DNA of 64,000 nt, taken from contig OX335652.1 in the NCBI GenBank assembly GCA_946894095.1, positions 4,301,001-4,365,000 on the forward strand. The letters are read 5' to 3'. This document shows, one piece after another, positions 43,701 to 52,900 of this stretch (its first letter is position 1; each line of letters opens with the position of its first letter). Below the pieces are notes generated by a model that searched no databases, had not been told where the DNA came from, and worked only from the letters and a program-made list of their open reading frames with translations. The translations under genes and the position numbers were made by a program. The stretch comes from Incurvaria masculella (taxonomy: Eukaryota > Arthropoda > Insecta > Lepidoptera > Incurvariidae).

Positions 43701-46265
43701 AATCTACGATGAAACCGCAAAGAGCGTCTATCAGGACCACCCATTGAAGCAGAACACCGCCCATTCGACTACGCACGACCTCGGACCCACCCCGAGCTCC
43801 CGGCATGGAACCCCGGCCATTTGGATATTAGGTTAGGCTAAGGCCGTGTTAGAACACCGCCTTGATTGTTAATTATTTATAGTCTTCTTTGTGCTTCTAA
43901 ATATAGGCTATTTTAGGTAGATGGTTAGATCGCCACAGCCCAATTTTCTTAATTTGTAGGTGTCTTAAATAGGACAATGCCAGGGTGTATTTTTGATTGT
44001 CTGTTTGTGTTTTGTGCCTCAAATGGTCTATAATTTATTACATCTTTTTTGTACCTACTGTAGTCTGTTAATTCGCTATTCATCGATTCCCTACAAATTC
44101 ACCCATTCCCAACCTGTGAACAGCCTCCCCCACACGCTGCAGAGCTGCCACCAAGTACATTCATGAGATCCCTCCTCTACACATCACACTTTATACACCG
44201 GCGTAACCACCTGGATATCTTGTAGCCTAATTAAATTACAACGAACCACCGGAAGATCCCTGGGCCCTTGAAACCCTATATATGTCTGTCGGTCTGTCCG
44301 TGGCAACCACTCCTACTTACTCATTTCTTCTAATGCATCACACCCTTTAAATTAACAAGGCTACACTACCTTTACAAAGGACAATGCCGAAATCAAAATC
44401 GCATTAAAGAGTACATTCACAAAGACCGATTCCAATAGGCAAACATGTGATTGAAAATTAAAATTAAAAATAATACTTTTCAATTACTAATTAATGAAAG
44501 TCCCAGCGGACAAGGACTATTATTTTTAAAAAAGTTCACAACATGTTGTTCTCAGTGTGACCTTATAACTTAGAAACCAAACACAATTTTACAATGCCAA
44601 CGGTCATCAGACATCTAGTTCGATCAAATAAAGCTCTTTTGAGCAAAATTTGGGATCTCTGATAAGAAATATGGGCATGATCTTCTTTCCTCGTTAGTAT
44701 GGGGAGTTGAGCGGGTTGGGCCACCTTAAATGCCTTTTTCGTAATTAATAGAAAAAATATATTTATGGTTCTATGCTGAAAGTCCTTGTCTTTCCGTGTG
44801 AACAAAAACACAAAAAGAAGTAACATTTCACAAGACTAACCTCAAATATGCATTTTTAAAAGTGTCTGACGGGTCATTCCTGCTGTGAAAGTAAAGTAAA
44901 CCATATTAATTATTGTGTGTAAGCATGTGCGGAATGAAAATACGTTTGGTTGATACGGTATCGTTTAAGTAGTAGCGCTTTTCTGGCCCATAGTAAAATC
45001 GGCAATGTCCTTTGTTACCAAAACATGGAACACTTTATAAGCCAATAGACCATTAACAATTTTTTCAGTTAAAAAAATCAGTCTACTCTAAAGAATCTCC
45101 CAAACAGTAAATCAGTCTAAGACTCTTTTTTTACTAATCCAAGTAGTCAGAACTGCCTCACTTTTGTCATGGTCAATTCCATCATGACTTTTAGTGCGGT
45201 CAGTGTTAGACACACAATACATGGTCAGTCTTGTCTCACTTGCAATGCATACTGCGAGTATTATTGGCGGGGTGGATCTTGGCAGGTCTCCTTTAAGGGC
45301 ATCCAATTACGCAGAAACCAAATCCGACCTAGTTCTGGTTCTGCACAGCCAGTAGCGCTTGAAGGCGACCGACCAAGATACATCCTGCCAATTATACTAG
45401 TCTCACTCGCAACATGTGGTTATTACCGATCTCACTTTTAGCGAGATCAGTAGTGGCCCCTCATGCAATACGTGCAGTCTTACTGCACTCACAATGCACC
45501 ATCATTGCCTCGCTTGAAACCACAGAACCGGGAATAGGCTAGAGATATCAACTTTCTCGGTGCACCAAGTATTAATATATATTTATATTTTTGAGCTATG
45601 TTACTTCTTTCTATTGAATTACACAGTTACTTTTATTTTTGCAACAAGACCTAGTCGCTATTTAGTCAAAATTGTCCAGACATGCCTGCGCCCTACATGC
45701 CATACTTTACTAGCGGGTGTATAGAGTTTGAACACAAGATGGCGCGCGCGGTAGTGAAGCAAACAGCAAGGCAAAGGAAAGCCTTGCCTGTTGCCTGTTG
45801 CCTACTAGCTATTCCCAATTCTGTGATTGACACAGTCCGACATAGCCATACGCACAAATTGCAGTCACTCTTTAGTTTGTTTCCAACACAGTTCTAGTTT
45901 CCCAACACAGATTCATAGACGATACTCGTACTTGGCTGAGCCAAAGTACGGCTTCCGACTGTCAAATTTGACCTTTGGTCGATACATTTTATGTCAAAAC
46001 TGACAGTAGAAAGACATACTTTGGCTCAGTCAAGAACGAGTAATCTCAGCATTAGTGCAGCAGGGCTAGCACCGAAAGGACAATGACCATTCTTCCATGG
46101 GCAATAAAACCGGAGCCAAAATTAATGCAATGGTAATACAATAAAAAGAACGCAGTTCTGTTTTACGTATTTAAAAAATGTTGTATCAATAATGTTAACT
46201 CTTTTTTATTGCAGGGAAATGTAGATATAAATGAAACTGGCCAGACTGTAATTGTCAGGCCATAA
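31744..46265 (+). CDS. Unrecognised gene, last two exons
   Basis: Exon 31744-31879 has a pyrimidine-rich acceptor (tagccattttag) and a strong donor (GGAAAG|gtaagt). Its only open frame starts at its second base and reads LTHTRTRTHYYLNGPPEDSL, then LTRVPSKVFALHTSQIYIKN and IAKGK. Exon 46215-46265 follows ttttttattgcag, is in phase, and reads GNVDINETGQTVIVRP then stop. An AATAAA lies at about 46411. Pairing the two exons is inference from phase, strand and lack of competing exons. The intron would be 14.3 kb, of which 11.6 kb is the gypsy element. Upstream exons were not found: the first base of 31744 completes a split codon. I do not recognise the family. Confidence 0.5.
31960..32020 (+). mobile_element. 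Degraded SINE fragment
   Basis: tgttttctattcagtttaat then atataaggaaggttctggca matches the 3' part of the SINE body of the 55.8-kb family. Confidence 0.45.
32719..34103 (+). repeat. 5' LTR, 1,385 bp
   Basis: Starts TGTAGCGTCCGCC and ends AACAAGGCTACA. The first half is unusually GC-rich for this window and contains two imperfect tandem units with a 109-bp period starting at 32791 and 32900 (each gacaaggacgcaac...). A TATA-like ctatatatg is at about 34012-34020. A proline-rich 146-codon open stretch (33134-33574) is present, but I see no reason to call it a gene. Confidence 0.95.
34106..34123 (+). other. Primer-binding site
   Basis: Two bases after the LTR comes TGGCACCCGAACTGGTTT, which begins with the TGG expected to pair with the CCA end of a tRNA. 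It is similar to, but not the same as, tRNA-Lys-type sites; the primer tRNA is uncertain. Confidence 0.75.
34124..34890 (+). other. Retrotransposon leader
   Basis: About 770 bp between the primer site and gag, AT-rich with short open stretches only; presumably the untranslated, packaging-related leader. Confidence 0.6.
34891..36234 (+). CDS. gag: Gag, 447 aa
   Basis: Structural protein that forms the intracellular particle. The first third includes WNLKYSGETDVREFIARVEE and LRCFIDLLSGTALKWFRTV, the capsid-like helical region of Ty3/gypsy Gag. At residues 268-281 is a proper zinc knuckle, CLKCKNTGHSFKNC (CX2CX4HX4C). A second unit at 289-302 has the same spacing but valine (V297) at the histidine position, so it is a degenerate knuckle. 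The tail is rich in N, Q, P and S. The stop (36232-36234) comes one codon after the slip site that feeds pol. The ATG at 34891 is the first in frame and opens the conserved region. Confidence 0.93.
   Translation: MESQDHSVCIDMPEDQLMMYDNQSINSQSEVNVVTRSGGDYGPSFFSLDNDSNQSSSSTVVKPEGLHENCVFNKHYYNLSSWNLKYSGETDVREFIARVEELTYARKSNYDIVLRCFIDLLSGTALKWFRTVRDGVTNWDQLKKALLEEYDNIDYVFDTESRIRSLKQKPNQKLSDFVTDVNDLANKIKGQISDIMLFEIIKRNMLPKYNQCLIYGTIKNTCDLLAYGKKIERFNNEAPFSNIKSEVSKVNSYIPKAESVSTSNANACLKCKNTGHSFKNCPNILIPICFDCGKLNVTSKNCPTCAAKGNQNSRSTPQPHSRFTSRAEASHQRSGQQYPPWYNNNAGQFSVRQQNPPTYINNANNNNFNGGQYPRFRPVYSGQYNNSYRPRGQQYRPYFPNASHPPATHFHSSNYADSARELPHNNIRAIEAPPSPPQSSASHTKNG
36222..36228 (+). promoter_or_regulatory. 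-1 ribosomal frameshift site A AAA AAC
   Basis: In the gag frame the codons read aca aaa aac ggg taa, so the heptamer AAAAAAC is placed exactly as X XXY YYZ, two codons before the gag stop. A one-base backward slip continues into the pol frame, which is open across this point and on to 39803. Confidence 0.85.
36228..39803 (+). CDS. pol: Pol: protease, RT, RNase H, integrase
   Basis: Open frame in -1 relative to gag, about 1,191 aa from the slip site, so it is probably made as Gag-Pol. Counting from the codon at 36315: aspartic protease LLDSGAE near residue 25; RT with SSPWASPVLVVPKKD, IDLSKAFLQLPL and catalytic YLDD at about 472-475; RNase H with HCDAS near 625 and TDHESLKWL; integrase zinc region with H, H, C, C at about 817-858; and the catalytic core with D886 (DLIGP), D946 (ISDNG) and E982 (PVERHN), a D59D35E arrangement. 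The C-terminus has a short GPY/F-like segment and no chromodomain that I can see. All key residues are present. The product would copy the RNA to DNA and insert it. Confidence 0.95.
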   Translation, partial: RVNAPATYTSSEEWHDWLKFVHDFPKVSPVLSNQHGDRRPYVHFKLNNKDFTALLDSGAEINVFGNNSHLEILNMGYTLDKSKICSASTADGTKQFSPGSIHCNIVVDGIEIPLTFEVIPEIKSDCILGTEFWEKSGLSKKISGCINKKITFSIPSEFQISSLNIDGAIKKIKDIISSLDIIKSKISSFNSPRSSKHYKLLDESLTKLLLALDDIPSNNNPDIKSARKIAVASVQESIDVLERKAYRPNSPPPTLPTYVPLASVGETKPSSGALNATHRAQSAQPPHSVSNAQQLHSISNSSNCKLSPDEQLILNKTIEKFESISFEKCGLGRTHLLEYEIDTEGPPIKQRFYRMSPYKQKLVDQLIDEMIDLDVLEPSSSPWASPVLVVPKKDNSFRLCMDSRKLNAVTKKCSYPLPRIDNILDNLKDAKYISSIDLSKAFLQLPLAESAKEKTAIISQGRGLLQFKVVPFGLSNAPQNLQRLVDALLPGAEFDDHVFGYLDDLIIISNNFADHISYLDKVYERLHFANLTVNLKKCEFLKSELKYLGYVINEFGLKTDPAKVEAVKNFPTPKCVKDVRSFLGLASYYRRFIKNFSTIAAPLSNLTSSISEKYSKFNWTPEAEAAFVKLKSALTSAPVLCVPNFEAPFFLHCDASLVGIGSAVVQKDANFQEHPVAYYSRTLTKQEQGFSTTERELLSIVEATTHFRHYLEGTHFTIVTDHESLKWLYKLENPTGRLARWSTRLSQFSFDIVHKKGKLHVVPDALSRIKIESVNSSNPNVPITDEWFLKIKNSIQKSPASYPNFRLEDDKLFRFCKPKFNLLNSFSWKEVIPADHIKQLVTATHESPLSAHLGPFKCFKKLQLNYYWPNMFPSIKSILSSCEVCLAFKANNQLPHGKMLFQKKVYAPMQTLSCDLIGPLPRSYSGHAYLLTVVDIFSKFVWLCPLRKANSKSIIKFIENEIFLVYGVPYCMISDNGVQFVSNEFQALLKRYNIPKFFKNCVYFPQNNPVERHNRTIELAIASYVETDHRNWTKNLPKIQAALNSHVSLAHGFSPNFVMTGRELIFDGRFHKFADFTKLEELIIDGRDEWTTSLKSLASVFHQIQANLTQAYQANAKRYNLRRSVIHFNVGDIVWRRSHVQSDAAKFFSNKLAPRFIKSVVLEKKSENTYILGNMDGSKAGLIHVSDIIKY
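40050..40710 (+). repeat. Array of AGCCTTAT(C) motifs
   Basis: The core aagccttat or a one-base variant occurs at about 40117, 40179, 40231, 40489, 40552, 40612 and 40694. Around it recur atatcccg..acgg, aacgcacgt and gtgt.cggtcac, so two larger blocks (about 40065-40265 and 40515-40650) are diverged duplicates. Confidence 0.75.
42180..42550 (+). repeat. Second array: CTTATTATTGAAAGTACACTC units
   Basis: Units starting cttattattgaaaatacac (42226), cttattatcgaaagtacac (42302) and cttattattgaaagtacac (42374), each followed by caaggac.caactt, plus a weaker unit near 42513. Period about 72-76 bp. Confidence 0.75.
42981..44365 (+). repeat. 3' LTR, 1,385 bp
   Basis: Same length as the 5' LTR and no difference noticed on reading both; long frames inside both copies translate identically. 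Confidence 0.95.
44551..44725 (-). mobile_element. Truncated TTAA-flanked element
   Basis: Matches about the first 175 bp of the 54.68-kb element in reverse: gaccttataacttagaaacc, ggtcatcagacatctagttc and gagcgggttgggccacc, then TTAA at 44726-44729. The other end is missing. Confidence 0.75.
44730..46214. other. Intron sequence of the unrecognised gene
   Basis: No further exon recognised. Includes a small palindromic element at 45923-46042 and a moderately complex stretch near 45300-45540 that I cannot assign. Confidence 0.45.
45923..46042. mobile_element. 120-bp MITE with 26-bp inverted repeats
   Basis: tactcgtacttggctgagcc (45923 on) is mirrored by ggctcagtcaagaacgagta ending at 46042, with two or three mismatches. 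Confidence 0.7.
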
Positions 46266-46734
46266 CTAAAAAAATATAAAAATTCCACACATCATACCAT
46301 ATATGGCGCCGTCAGGAGAAAAATCGAATATTAAATTTGAATTTCTATTATTTATTTATTAGAGAAACTTTTATGGTTACATTATTACAGTTAACCTACG
46401 ACGGTAAACATGCAATAAAGACGGATCATGTGTAATAATCATCCATCTGTCGGTAATGTGATGTGCGCTTCGCAAAATTGGAAGTAAAAATGGGACCATT
46501 TATTTGTTCTTGATAATTTGGCTCTTTGAAAACAAACTACTCACACGAAAATGTGTTTTATTAATTTTAAATTTAAACCAACTTCACACTTTTCTATCAC
46601 TTTCAACTCACAACTTTGCCAAAGGTTTTATTTTGGTCATTGTCCTTTCGGTACTAGCGACACATAAAAAAAGCTCTACCTTCGCCCATGAAGCTACGTC
46701 ATTAAGGTCATTACCAGAAACAAAAAAGTCTTAA

Positions 46735-46803
46735 CGGACCGATGGACAGCAGAGGTTTAGTAATAGGGTTCCGTTGGCACCCTTTGGGTACGGAACCTTA
46801 AAA
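46735..46803 (-). repeat. GGTTCCGTACCC element, end fragment
   Basis: ggtttagtaatagggttccg then ccctttgggtacggaacct, about 100 bp past the Dicer stop codon on the Dicer 3' side, so it may be part of the Dicer 3' UTR. Confidence 0.75.
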
Positions 46804-46908
46804 ATCACGTACTAAGGGCCTAGGTCTGATTCTGACGCATCGGAAATCTGAGTGACATCAATGAAAGTGGTACGGTCGTTTGGGTGCCCGGGCGGACGAC
46901 CTCGCTGT

Positions 46909-49900
46909 CTACAGCCTGGCGAGCTCCAGATTCTTGAGCGCGATCTTGGCGGCGGCGCGTCTCGCCTCGTGCTTGTTGCCCCCGAAGCCGTGCACGGTGA
47001 GCACGCGCCCGTTGACCGTGACCGTCACCGGCGCCATCATCGTGGGACGGTCCGGCGACACCTTCACCACGTCCCTGCAACCACAACCGCGTGATGTCAT
47101 GTGCGAACGAAACGGAGAGGTAACTTGAAGACGAAAAAAGGACAAAGTGAGATTATTTTCATAATTTAGCCTAACACGGTAGAGCGTCGATTATTGGAAC
47201 GTCGGTCATAAGAACGACCGCTTATATGAACAGCCTAAAACTAAGCTAGAGAGGCATCACTTAGTTTTTTTATTATTATTATGCTTCTATCTGCAATCGG
47301 CTATCTAGCCATAATCATATTTTATGATTATCCATGTCGTTGTGGGCGACACTCCATTAAATGTCTTATCCCTTCAATTATTACGCTTGATAGGAATTCT
47401 ATGGAAAGATTTCGGACCAAGATTATTTCAATGATGCAAGGTTTCCTGGCGAGAAAATTCCTTTAAGAACCGCTATATAAGCTCTTTTCTCGACCGAAAA
47501 ACATTTCTGATTCCTAAGCATAGAATTCCTAAAATAAGACTCATAAATGCGCAGGCTTACTTTGGCATTTCTTTATGCCACTTTAAGTATATACATATGT
47601 ACTCATAATGTACGTCTACATGCTTACTTTTGTATGAATAAAATAATCTGTATGTCATACAAATTTATCTAAACGTAATAAAATTTTGAGATTAATTATA
47701 TAGTAAAAATCTATTAACCGAACACCCATATCTCCTATTAGTTCACATAATCGAGCTGTAGATTGTATAGCATAGATTAACATTTGTGCCCGCTGAAGAG
47801 TTACGGCGCCCCGAACCAGGTCGACGATAATCAACTGCCCTTACGTAAGGAAATGTTACAGCGAAAGGTCGGTGTATTGTTACCCACAAGTAAATGAGGC
47901 TCACCCGAATTGTGCGCAGGCGTGTATTTGCTCGCGCAGCAGCCGCACCGGCTGGATGGGAGTGTCGCGAGCGAACGCCTCGATCTCGCGGCACATCACT
48001 GCGTAGTACACGCGCCACACCGCGCTCAGGTCGCCGCCGCTGTCCAGGTAGATAGCGCCGGCCAGCGACTCAAACAGGTCACTCAGCACCTGCCCATTGT
48101 ATACATGATCACAGCTTTGGTTAGCCGTGTATGCGCTTGCTCGATCTCATGTCGCCAATCCAGTCCAGGTAGGTCTACCCAAAGAGCACCCTGGAGCATG
48201 CTCTTAGAAGCTGCATAACGCTGTCCCTCCGTCACTATACTTCCTTTGTGGAAACGGCAGGGAATACACTCATCACAGTTGACATTCCAAAAATAAGAAT
48301 CAACCGATCCTCTAGACTAGATCCTTTATCTGTAAGGTCGGTAAACAATGGAATGAACTCCCAACCAAAGCAATTCCCCCAAAGTACAACCCGGGGTCCT
48401 GGTCCTGGCCGACATGGTTTTTGCAGCCCCTCTGAAAGTTGGCCCATGGGCGCCGTCGGGCACCTTAAGAGGCCCTGGCGTACGCCATATGCCACACTTA
48501 AGATAAAAAAAAGATGGCACCAACCAGCCATTTAAATAGGCGGAGATAGCGTGTGTGATTCTCTCACAATAATTAATTGTTATGGTGGCCTGTAAGTGAC
48601 CAAAGATTACATTTACCAAACAAACACTGTGGTGGTTTAATAGATTGTTTGTATCAATCCCAGGACAGTAGTAATATATGTACGAATCCTTGGAAAATTG
48701 TTATGATATGAAAAAAATTCTAACTTTAAACACATTTTTGAATATTTGTTTCCATGAATCGATGGTGTATTTGATATAAATAACTACAAAAGTAAGAATA
48801 ATTTCATTTCAGTGTGCAGTGCACACAAAATGGAGCCTGATGTGGAGTGGAATGTTGCCGTAATTTTTGCGTACATTTGATCAAGGCACAAGGCAACAAA
48901 AAATCGACCCGCGACATGAAAGCGTCAGAACTCGTGTTCTTTTAGTTAGAAGTACAGATATGTAGAAACGAAATAAAATAGAAACAAAAAAAAAAGATGC
49001 GTAAGAACGCCACTCAATAGCTCTTCACCTGATTTCCCACTTGCGAATCTGCGTGGGGAACCATGTTCGGTGAAACCATGTATAGCCGAGATAATTGCTT
49101 TCTTTCAGGACTTCAGATAGTGTACCTTGGGCACCTCGACGTAATCGGCCATGCGGCAGTCCTCCTCATCGATGAGGTACAGCACCTCCTCACTGATGGG
49201 ATGACTACGCTGCTCCTGGTGCTGCACGAACTTCAGATAGTGTACCTTGGGCACGTCGACGTAATCGGCCATGCGGCAGTCCTCCTCATCGATGAGGTAC
49301 AGCACCTCCTCACTGATGGGATGACCACGCTGCTCCTGGTGCTGCACGAACTTCAGATAGTGTACCTTGGGCACCTCGACGTAATCGGCCATGCGGCAGT
49401 CCTCCTCATCGATGAGGTACAGCACCTCCTCACTGATGGGATGACCACGCTGCTCCTGGTGCTGCACGAACTTCAATATGGCGTTCTCTAGGTTCGGGTT
49501 CAGCAGCGACAAGAGATACCTGCGAACAATGTTTAATGGTAATGTTAGATACTTCCACTCGCCGAGAACCAAGATGCCTATAGCCAGAAAAAAAGGTGTT
49601 GCTCTGTACTAAAAATGTTTCGACCATATACGTGTCAATATGAGTTATCACAGCGCGATAAAGACACACTGGCCCTACCATCTGTTGACCTTTTCGGTCC
49701 GTAGACAATAAATATCGCACTATTCTGTCGTAGATGGAAATGCTTTAACAGTATTATTTATTAATCATAGAAAAGAAAATATAATAGAGAGGACAAAATA
49801 GCATAATATCCGACATACATGAAATATTCACAAGTTATTGCAATCTGCGTCCATGCTTCGCAGTCCCAGCTTGACGCTGTTGCTGGCGGCGGTGACATTT

Positions 49901-52900
49901 ACTGCGTCTTTGAGCTGGCCAAGTCCGAGTGAGGTGTACAGCTTGGGTCAAACTTTTTGGCCAGTCTAAATACACGCCGAGTCAGAGTTAGCGCAGGGTA
50001 GGGGACGCTCCTCGCGGGCCGCTGACTAGCTACACGCGCCAACTTCACAACAGCCAAAAAGTTGGACCATAGCTCCACTGCACGAACACGTAAGGTGAGG
50101 AAGGTAAGTAGCGTGTCCCCAAAGAACATCAGATGGTTGTGGCGAGTGCTTTACCAGTACTGGGTATCTTGATGATATAGTGGGCGAAAGTGCATGTCGG
50201 TGAGCTGCACTGAGTCAGAGTGAGATGTACTGCTCGAACCCATACGACATAACACAACCGACTTGTAGCCTAGTGGCGCGGGGACTTGCCTAGAATACCA
50301 GGGCCCTGGGTTGAAATCCTCGCCCTGTTCATGTGAGCTGCTCCATGGTTCGGAATCCAAGTAAAACTGTAGGTCCCTTCTCCTACTACGTGTTAGGGTT
50401 TAAGCCCGCCCGAGTTGCTACCATCACATTGGATGAAAAGATGGTCCAAGCGACAATAAAAAATTATCTGTGTTTTACATCCAGTTCAATGTAACCCAGC
50501 TCATAAAGGGAAGGTCCTAGCATGGCACGTAATTACTTCGGAAATGTGGTGTATTGGGCTAATATCATAACGTCATATTAATGTCAGGTTGCATAAAAAA
50601 AACACATGATGAGGAAGTCGAGCAGCGCATCCCTGAGGAACTACAGCTGGTCGACGAGTGTGCCTTACTTGTGTAGACCGAGCTTGACGACGTAGCTGGC
50701 GAAGGTGATGTTGTTGACGAGCGCCGAGCGTAGGTCAGTGAGCTCGCCTGGCCCGAGTGAGGTGTATTGCTCGAAGATGTGCGACGTGATGAGGAAATCG
50801 AGCAGCGCGTCCCCGAGGAACTCTAGCCGCTCGTAGCTATTGGTGAGTCGGTTGTTGATGAACGACGGGTGAGAGAGGGCCTAAAAATGTTTTGATATAG
50901 AAGTTAGAAACTAGTAATGAGTAAATTGTCCAAAAATATAAAAATAAGATCATGGACTTATATATGACCACTGAGTTTCTGCATCACTTCTTTTTAGGGT
51001 TCCGTACCCAAAGGGTGAAAACGGAACCCTATTACTAAGCCTCCGCTGTCCGTCCGTCTGTCTGTCACAGGGCTGTATCTCATGAACCGCAATAGTTAGG
51101 CAGCTGAAATTTTCACAGACTGTGTATTTATTTTGCTGATACAATAACAAATAGGTAAAATAATAAAAAAAAACTAAAAGTGGGGGCCCATACAAAAAAC
51201 GTGATTAAATCTTGTACGATGGTATTAAACCCTTTGTGTACGAGTTCGACTCACACTTGGCTGGTTTTTTTGTCTTCAGTATGGGTAGTCCGAGTTCTCA
51301 CCTAAGTTAGCGTTAATGAAACCTCGAAGATACGTAAAAACGTCAAACCCATACAAGTCTTACTAATTCAACCTGTTAAAAACAAACTCGGACTACAGAT
51401 TTGTATGAAAAAGTTGAGTCGGCGTAAACGGCAATGTCAACGTATTTACGGCAAAGATGTATAAGCTGTCTAATCATATTCGGACTTAACGCCCAGTTCT
51501 CCATATATTTAAAAATGCTAATCGATCGGTTTTGGGTTCCTATCTCTTTGTTGTGAATCTACCCAAGACTTTTTTTTTTGCATTACATTAAATAACTGGT
51601 TCCTTTTGATACCAAAAACCATCCTCTGAAAGAAATTTTGTAGTTGCGTTTTGGTTTGGGCCGTTTTATTTTGGATTGAGTCTTACTCAAGGCTGTTGGA
51701 AAAGCATTTGAATTCAATTTGAAACCTAAAAATATCCCCTGAAATCAATGAAGTTGATGCAAACTCATTCAGTCATTCAGCAACGTGGGTACAAGTCATA
51801 ACATGTTTCAAGTAAACCTCCTTCAAATTTATTAAGGCGCGAGGGGTAAGAGGTAGGCGGGAGTGTGAAATGCGGACAGAAATAGAAAAGGATCGGCACC
51901 TCATTCCCACTGTGCCTTCGCTAATATCACAGACAAATTACCTCGAGAAGAAGGGAAGGGTCCGAGAACTTGTAACCGATGATGTTCTCAATCTCGCTAC
52001 GATTGTGGTTGATGAGAAAGTCGATCTGATCCACCTTGGTCTTGCCCTCGGAGAGCACAGTTGCCACTCGCCGCGTCAGGAAGGTCTCGAATTTGTCCTG
52101 CAAACACGCTGGGAATTTTATACAATTTTGTAAATTAAGGCTAAGCAGTGCTATTTAACACTGCAATCATCCGATATAGGAATTTCACCTTCAAAAAGTC
52201 TCTAAGCAAATCCCACCTATTTGGTGTGATTGACCACAGTAATGTGTGTTCATTTCTAAAGTGTGTCTATTATGAATTATTATTATTATTTATTTATTTA
52301 TATACACTAGCAGCTTCAAGCTGATGCGTGCACTTTTTAAATATCTTTTATATTTTTTTTGTTTTTGTTAGGTATACTTATTAGTTTTATTTTTGTTCAA
52401 ATGTGTGTCAAGTTGATTTTTAAAACTGTTAACTGATACAGCACTTATTACTTCTTGTGGTAGCTTGTTCCAAGAGTCCACTACTCGGTTGGTTAGAAAG
52501 TATTTTCTTGGGTTGGAATTGGAACTAGTTCGGTTTAGTTTTAAGGAATGTCCACGGAGTTTCTTGATGGTGTTCATTGTATACATTGAGTTAAAGTTGG
52601 CTACGTCGTAATGACCATTTAATATTTTAAAAGTTTCGATGAGGTCTCCTCTTTGTCTTCTTTGTTCAAGTGTAGTTCTTTGTTCAAGTGTAGTAAGACC
52701 CAGTGCGTCCAAGCGGCTTTCATATGACTTTTTCATATGAATGTATAAGTAATATTCCATAAAAAAGAATATTATTGGTTGGGACAGATTTTTCTAAGGG
52801 ACCTCACAACACTAGATGGACATCACCGAGTGGGTACATTTTCAGCAGTGAAATCAAGTGTTGTGCAATCGTTTTGTTATTTCCATTGGTGTTTGTTTAG

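Larger units (their letters stand above)
32719..44365 (+). mobile_element. Ty3/gypsy LTR retrotransposon, 11.6 kb
   Basis: Two 1,385-bp LTRs bound the element and it is flanked by the same four bases, ctac (32715-32718 and 44366-44369), the expected target duplication. Order is LTR, primer site, leader, gag, pol (protease, RT, RNase H, integrase), a 3.2-kb non-coding 3' region with two repeat arrays, LTR. No envelope frame is seen. The domain order protease-RT-RNase H-integrase defines Ty3/gypsy; RT and integrase motifs look most like the mdg3/blastopia side of the group, a tentative placement from memory. All reading frames are open and the LTRs appear identical, so insertion was recent. It sits in the large intron of the unrecognised gene. 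Confidence 0.95.

Noticed and set aside
49063..49491. 142-codon plus-strand frame with three repeats ([20 protein letters not shown])
   Set aside because: It is the antisense shadow of the Dicer tandem exon on the minus strand, which has splice sites and Dicer homology.
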